Assembly (NCBI GenBank): GCA_050246735.1
Contig: JBFWVM010000012.1
Location: 62,001 to 126,000 of the forward strand
Reading direction: 5' to 3'
Source of the DNA: Taklimakanibacter sp050246735
GTDB lineage: Bacteria; Pseudomonadota; Alphaproteobacteria; Rhizobiales; Aestuariivirgaceae
DNA length: 64,000 nt
Positions 60,695-64,000 of this stretch are shown here, in pieces. The notes beneath the pieces are model-generated. The model was not told where the DNA came from and did no database searches. It worked only from the letters and a program-made list of their open reading frames with translations. Position 1 is the first letter of the stretch. Each line of letters starts with the position of its first letter. A program made the translations under genes and the position numbers.

Positions 60695-60958
60695 AGACGC
60701 TCGGAACCACGGGCGTCGGCGGGGCGGGAAAGCCTGTTCTCCGGCTGTCCGGTATCGCCTGGACACGACCGTTAAGGCCGGCGAAAGTCTTTAACAAGAC
60801 TCCATCAACTCTATTCGACAAAGCGGCAAATCCGCGGAAATATAAGAACAAATTTACTCACCTTTTTGATCCGTTTTTAATGGCCGCCGCCTTAGTCTCG
60901 CGCCATAAGGAGAACGGCCAAAAGAAGCCGTCTCCGCTAACAAGGCTGAGGTGGTAAA
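60695..60958. other. AT-richer region upstream of ldtR
   Basis: 264 bases without a gene. The last 120 bases (from about 60830) are AT-rich for this genome, with AAATATAAGAACAAATTTAC, and probably hold the ldtR promoter. No assured operator or -35/-10 pair is called. Confidence 0.4.
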
Positions 60959-61474
60959 ATGCGTACTCAAACTGCGGGGGGCGTGCGCCCTGCTGGACCC
61001 GAGCCTGGACGCGAGCAGATCAAGCATCGCTATCTCGAGGCACTCACACTGATCGAACGGCTGCATCGCAGGCTGCTCGATGTCATCAAGGACGATTTCG
61101 AGCGCGCCGGCGCTCCGGAGGTCAATCCGGTCCAGGCTCTGCTGCTGTTCAACATCGGCGATTCGGAGCTGACCGCGGGGGAGCTCAAGACGCGCGGTCA
61201 CTATCAGGGCTCGAACGTCTCCTACAATCTCAAGAAGCTCGTCGAAGCGGGCTACGTCAACCACGAGCGCTCGAACTCCGACAAGCGCTCGGTAAGGGTG
61301 CGCCTGACGCCGAAGGGCCAGGCGATCCGCGAGCGCGTCGATGCCCTTTACAACCGCCAGCTCCATTCGGTGGAAGAGGTCGTCGGCCTCTCGGTCGAGG
61401 AGTTCGAGCGCATCAACAAGGCATTGACCCGTCTCGAGCGCTTCTGGACCGACCAGATTCTCTATCGGCTGTAG
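60959..61474 (+). CDS. ldtR: MarR-family transcriptional regulator LdtR
   Basis: 171 residues, winged-helix. The DNA-reading part is LTAGELKTRGHYQGSNVSYN followed by LKKLVEAGYVNHERSNSDKR, with the wing RSVRVRLTPKGQAI. LdtR is known from Liberibacter and Sinorhizobium as an activator of the L,D-transpeptidase gene ldtP and of osmotic-stress genes. Here ldtP follows 220 bases later in the same direction, separated by a terminator, as in those genomes. Both sequence type and neighbour support the call. Confidence 0.88.
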   Translation: MRTQTAGGVRPAGPEPGREQIKHRYLEALTLIERLHRRLLDVIKDDFERAGAPEVNPVQALLLFNIGDSELTAGELKTRGHYQGSNVSYNLKKLVEAGYVNHERSNSDKRSVRVRLTPKGQAIRERVDALYNRQLHSVEEVVGLSVEEFERINKALTRLERFWTDQILYRL

Positions 61475-61500
61475 AGCCGTCGGCGCAGAGCCTTCACACG

Positions 61501-61533
61501 AAAGCCGCACCGGCTTGCCGGTGTGGCTTTTTT
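61501..61533 (+). terminator. intrinsic terminator after ldtR
   Basis: AAAGCCGCACCGGC-TT-GCCGGTGTGGCTTT followed by further T: fourteen pairs with one G-U, a two-base loop and a six-T tract. It ends ldtR transcription and means that ldtP has its own promoter in 61534-61694. Confidence 0.92.
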
Positions 61534-61694
61534 GCCATAGTGCCGGAGAAATTTTCGGGCTTTCCCAGTCGCGCCGCATTTGAGCGTTAGGGAAATGCCG
61601 GGTCCGGCGTCAATCCCCTTGATTCGATTTGCGGTTTCGTGGTTAGCCACACGCCAGGGAAGCTTTGGTCTTGGTTCCGGCCGTCTGGTGTGAG

Positions 61695-63569
61695 ATGATG
61701 CGCATGCGCTTGGGAATTGAACGGAAAATCGGCACTGAAATGTCCGGGATCGGCTTCGGCAAACTGGCACTCACCATCGCTCTCCTGGCGTCATTCGCGG
61801 TCACGGCGCCACTGTCGGCGTCGGCGGAGGGGTCCTGGTGGAAGCGTCAGAAGGAGAAGCGGGAAAACAGCTCCTCCAGCAGCCTGCCGACGGCGACCAC
61901 CAGCAACATCTCCGGCGGCAGGTCCGGCAAGGCGGTCACCAAGACCGAGATTTTCGCCGATCGCTCGGTGGCCCCGATGGTGTCGGTCACCAGCGTCGGC
62001 GCCATGGCCAATGCGATCGCGCGCTATGAGAACATCGCCGCCCAGGGCGGATGGGGCACGGTTCCGAACAAGGGTCTCGCCAAGGGTGATGACGGCGACG
62101 CCGTGGTCGCGCTGAAGCGCCGCTTGATCACCGAAGGCTATCTTGCGGCGGACGCGCTCTCCGGCGAGACCGCCATGTGGTACACCGCGACAGTCGAGAG
62201 GGCCGTGGCCCAGTTTCAGGCCAATAACGGCCTTGCCAAGACCGGCAGGCTCGACAAGGGCACCATCAACGCCCTCAATATCCCCGTCGCGAAACGGCTC
62301 GCGACGATGCGGGTCAATCTTCCGCGCCTGCGTGAATATTCGAAGGACCTTGCCCGGCGCTACATCATCGTGAACGTTCCCGCCCTGCAGCTCGAGGCGG
62401 TCGACGGCAGCACCGTCTTCTCCCGTCACAACGTCATCGCCGGCAGCCCGCAGCGCCCGACGCCGGTGACCATTTCCCAGGTCTCCGACATCAACTTCAA
62501 TCCCTATTGGAACGTGCCGGTCTCGATCGTGGAGCGCGATCTCCTGCCGCGCATCCGCCGCAGCGGCGCCAGGATCTTCCGCGAGATGAGGATGCGGATC
62601 TATGACGGCTGGAACGGGCCGGAAGTCGATCCGAGGACCGTCGATTGGGATTATGTCCCGGCCGATCGCTACTTCTTCCGGCAGGACCCGGGCGAAGACA
62701 ATTCCATGGCGTCGGTGAAGATCAACTTCGTGAGCCCCTTCGGCATCTATCTTCACGATACGCCGACCAAGAGCCTGTTCACCACCGCGGCGCGCTATCT
62801 GAGCTCGGGCTGCGTGCGCGTCGAGCAGGTCTCGGTGTTGATCAACTGGATCCTCGACGGCCAGGACGGCTGGTCGCGGGCGCGTATCGAGCAGATCAAG
62901 GCCAGCGAAGAGCGCCTCGACGTGAAGGTGCAGAATCCGCCGCAAGTGCGCACCGTCTATCTGACCTCCTGGGTGAACGGCGCGGGGCAGGTGAACTTCC
63001 GTCCCGATGTCTATGATCTCGACGGCACCGGCTTCGTCGTCGGCCAGCCCCTGGCGCCCGGAGAGCTCAGCGAGGACGGCCAGCGCTATGTGCTCAAGGC
63101 ACGGGCCTACAAGGTCGAGGAAGTGCCCGATCAGCCCGAAGCCTTCAGCATCTTCGGCTCGCATCGGAAGAGCCGGAACGAGCGCGCCGCATCCGGCAAC
63201 GACGACGATCCCTTCAGCTTCTTCAAGCGCAGGACGACGCGGCGAAAGTCGAGCACGCTCTTCGGCCAGTCGGACGACGACGGCCAGCCGGGCAAGAAGA
63301 GCCTTACCGACGTCGACGACTACAACAACGACGGTGTCATCTTCAACTTCAACCGGCCGTCGCCGGCCGGCGTGAAGAAGAAGGGCGCCTCCAATCTCAA
63401 GAAGAAGTCGGACGGCAAGACCAAGAAGGCGGCCGGCAAGAAAAAGAAGGTCGAGAAGACGGCGACGGCGCAGAAGAAGAAGCCCCAGCCCCAGCCGGTG
63501 AAGAAGAAAAAGAAGATCGAGGAAGCCACGGCCAGCGTCGGGCCGGAATTCGGACAGCAAAAGCAGTAG
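61695..63569 (+). CDS. ldtP: L,D-transpeptidase with peptidoglycan-binding domain, LdtP type
   Basis: 624 residues from the ATG at 61695 (GGTGTGAG upstream); 61698, 61704 and 61740 are alternative starts. Signal peptide LALTIALLASFAVTAPLSASA; a PG_binding_1 domain at about residues 120-190 (DAVVALKRRLITEGYL, VAQFQANNGLAKTGRLD); the YkuD domain about 210-390 with YLSSGCVRVEQ (Cys near 373); then a low-complexity tail of about 140 residues ending in Lys-rich runs. Cell-wall cross-linking under control of LdtR is the likely role. Confidence 0.9.
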   Translation: MMRMRLGIERKIGTEMSGIGFGKLALTIALLASFAVTAPLSASAEGSWWKRQKEKRENSSSSSLPTATTSNISGGRSGKAVTKTEIFADRSVAPMVSVTSVGAMANAIARYENIAAQGGWGTVPNKGLAKGDDGDAVVALKRRLITEGYLAADALSGETAMWYTATVERAVAQFQANNGLAKTGRLDKGTINALNIPVAKRLATMRVNLPRLREYSKDLARRYIIVNVPALQLEAVDGSTVFSRHNVIAGSPQRPTPVTISQVSDINFNPYWNVPVSIVERDLLPRIRRSGARIFREMRMRIYDGWNGPEVDPRTVDWDYVPADRYFFRQDPGEDNSMASVKINFVSPFGIYLHDTPTKSLFTTAARYLSSGCVRVEQVSVLINWILDGQDGWSRARIEQIKASEERLDVKVQNPPQVRTVYLTSWVNGAGQVNFRPDVYDLDGTGFVVGQPLAPGELSEDGQRYVLKARAYKVEEVPDQPEAFSIFGSHRKSRNERAASGNDDDPFSFFKRRTTRRKSSTLFGQSDDDGQPGKKSLTDVDDYNNDGVIFNFNRPSPAGVKKKGASNLKKKSDGKTKKAAGKKKKVEKTATAQKKKPQPQPVKKKKKIEEATASVGPEFGQQKQ

Positions 63570-63708
63570 GACCTGTCCGGCACGCGGAAGTGCCCTGCGG
63601 CGCATCTGCGCATGCGGCTATTCGTCAATGGTCCGGGACCCGCCTTTCAGGCGTAATAGCGGATATTGTGCCCCTTGGCACGGGTCGCCGCAGCTCTTAC
63701 GCATGGTC

Positions 63709-64000
63709 ATGACGCAGACATTCGATTATTCCGCAGCCTTCGATACCACCCTGGGGCAGGTGCGCCGTGAAGGCCGTTATCGCGAATTTGCCGATATTTG
63801 CCGGATCCGCGGCCGTTTCCCGCGCGCCTTGCATCGCGGTCCCGAGGGCGAGCGCGAGGTGACTGTCTGGTGCTCCAACGACTATCTGGGCATGGGCCAG
63901 CACCCGCTCGTCGTGGCGGCGATGCATGAGGCTCTCGACGATATCGGGGCCGGCTCCGGCGGCACCCGCAATATCTCCGGCACCACGCACTATCACGTGC
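63709..64000 (+). CDS. hemA: 5-aminolevulinate synthase, N-terminal part
   Basis: The frame is open from the ATG at 63709 to the window end (97 codons); an ATG at 63703 is in the same frame. FDYSAAFDTTLGQVRREGRY, VTVWCSNDYLGMGQHPLVVA and GAGSGGTRNISGTTHYHV are diagnostic for ALAS of the alpha-oxoamine synthase family, which condenses glycine and succinyl-CoA (C4 route). The PLP lysine lies outside the window. No FnrN/FixK-type box is visible in the 139 bases ahead of it. Confidence 0.94.
   Translation, partial: MTQTFDYSAAFDTTLGQVRREGRYREFADICRIRGRFPRALHRGPEGEREVTVWCSNDYLGMGQHPLVVAAMHEALDDIGAGSGGTRNISGTTHYHV

Overview
The window is high-GC, densely coded DNA from an alphaproteobacterium, most likely of the order Hyphomicrobiales (Rhizobiales). 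Support: the locus order tig, clpP, clpX, lon, HU gene, then a full 14-gene nuo cluster; 5-aminolevulinate synthase (C4 haem pathway); an LdtR/LdtP-type cell-wall pair; a NuoE with the long C-terminal tail seen in this order; an Irr-box-like site next to an iron transporter; and intergenic palindromes of the kind common in rhizobial genomes. I do not assign a genus.

Layout. 1-3.7 kb: the end of a TonB-dependent receptor, small exported proteins, a flavoprotein and an L,D-transpeptidase. 3.9-7.9 kb: a three-gene catabolic-looking operon (aminotransferase, enolase-superfamily enzyme, amidohydrolase). 7.9-13.4 kb: the nitrogen genes glnB-glnA on the minus strand behind a strong sigma-54 promoter match, then a GNAT enzyme, a PPi-type phosphofructokinase and the NAD(P)HX repair enzyme. 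13.4-22.7 kb: tRNA-Leu and the proteostasis block tig-(exoD/corC on the minus strand)-clpP-clpX-lon-HU. 22.7-29.9 kb: a methyltransferase, tRNA-Val followed by a GIY-YIG remnant, two small exported or membrane proteins, an iron ABC transporter without its ATPase, an MscS channel, tRNA-Asp and a zinc-ribbon protein.

30.2-50.7 kb: respiratory complex I (nuoA-N) in one long co-directional run. It carries three guests: a FlK-like thioesterase between nuoC and nuoD, a palindromic repeat between nuoE and nuoF, and a 79-aa membrane protein between nuoH and nuoI. It is followed without a gap by birA and ribonuclease J, then parC. 50.7-52.5 kb: an AT-richer stretch with two orphan genes. 52.6-64 kb: an EamA transporter, leucyltransferase, threonine dehydratase, a beta-hydroxyacid dehydrogenase, a TauE-like exporter, hemB, an extensin-like protein, two exported proteins of unknown function, ldtR, ldtP and the start of hemA.

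Nearly all of this is ordinary core chromosome. I found no CRISPR array, prophage, insertion sequence, defence island or biosynthetic cluster. The most unusual thing I can show directly is a pair of 114-base intergenic repeats (19305-19418 and 55699-55812). They are of identical length and about 71% identical. Both fold into the same two hairpins, with compensatory and wobble base changes, so the fold rather than the sequence appears to be conserved.
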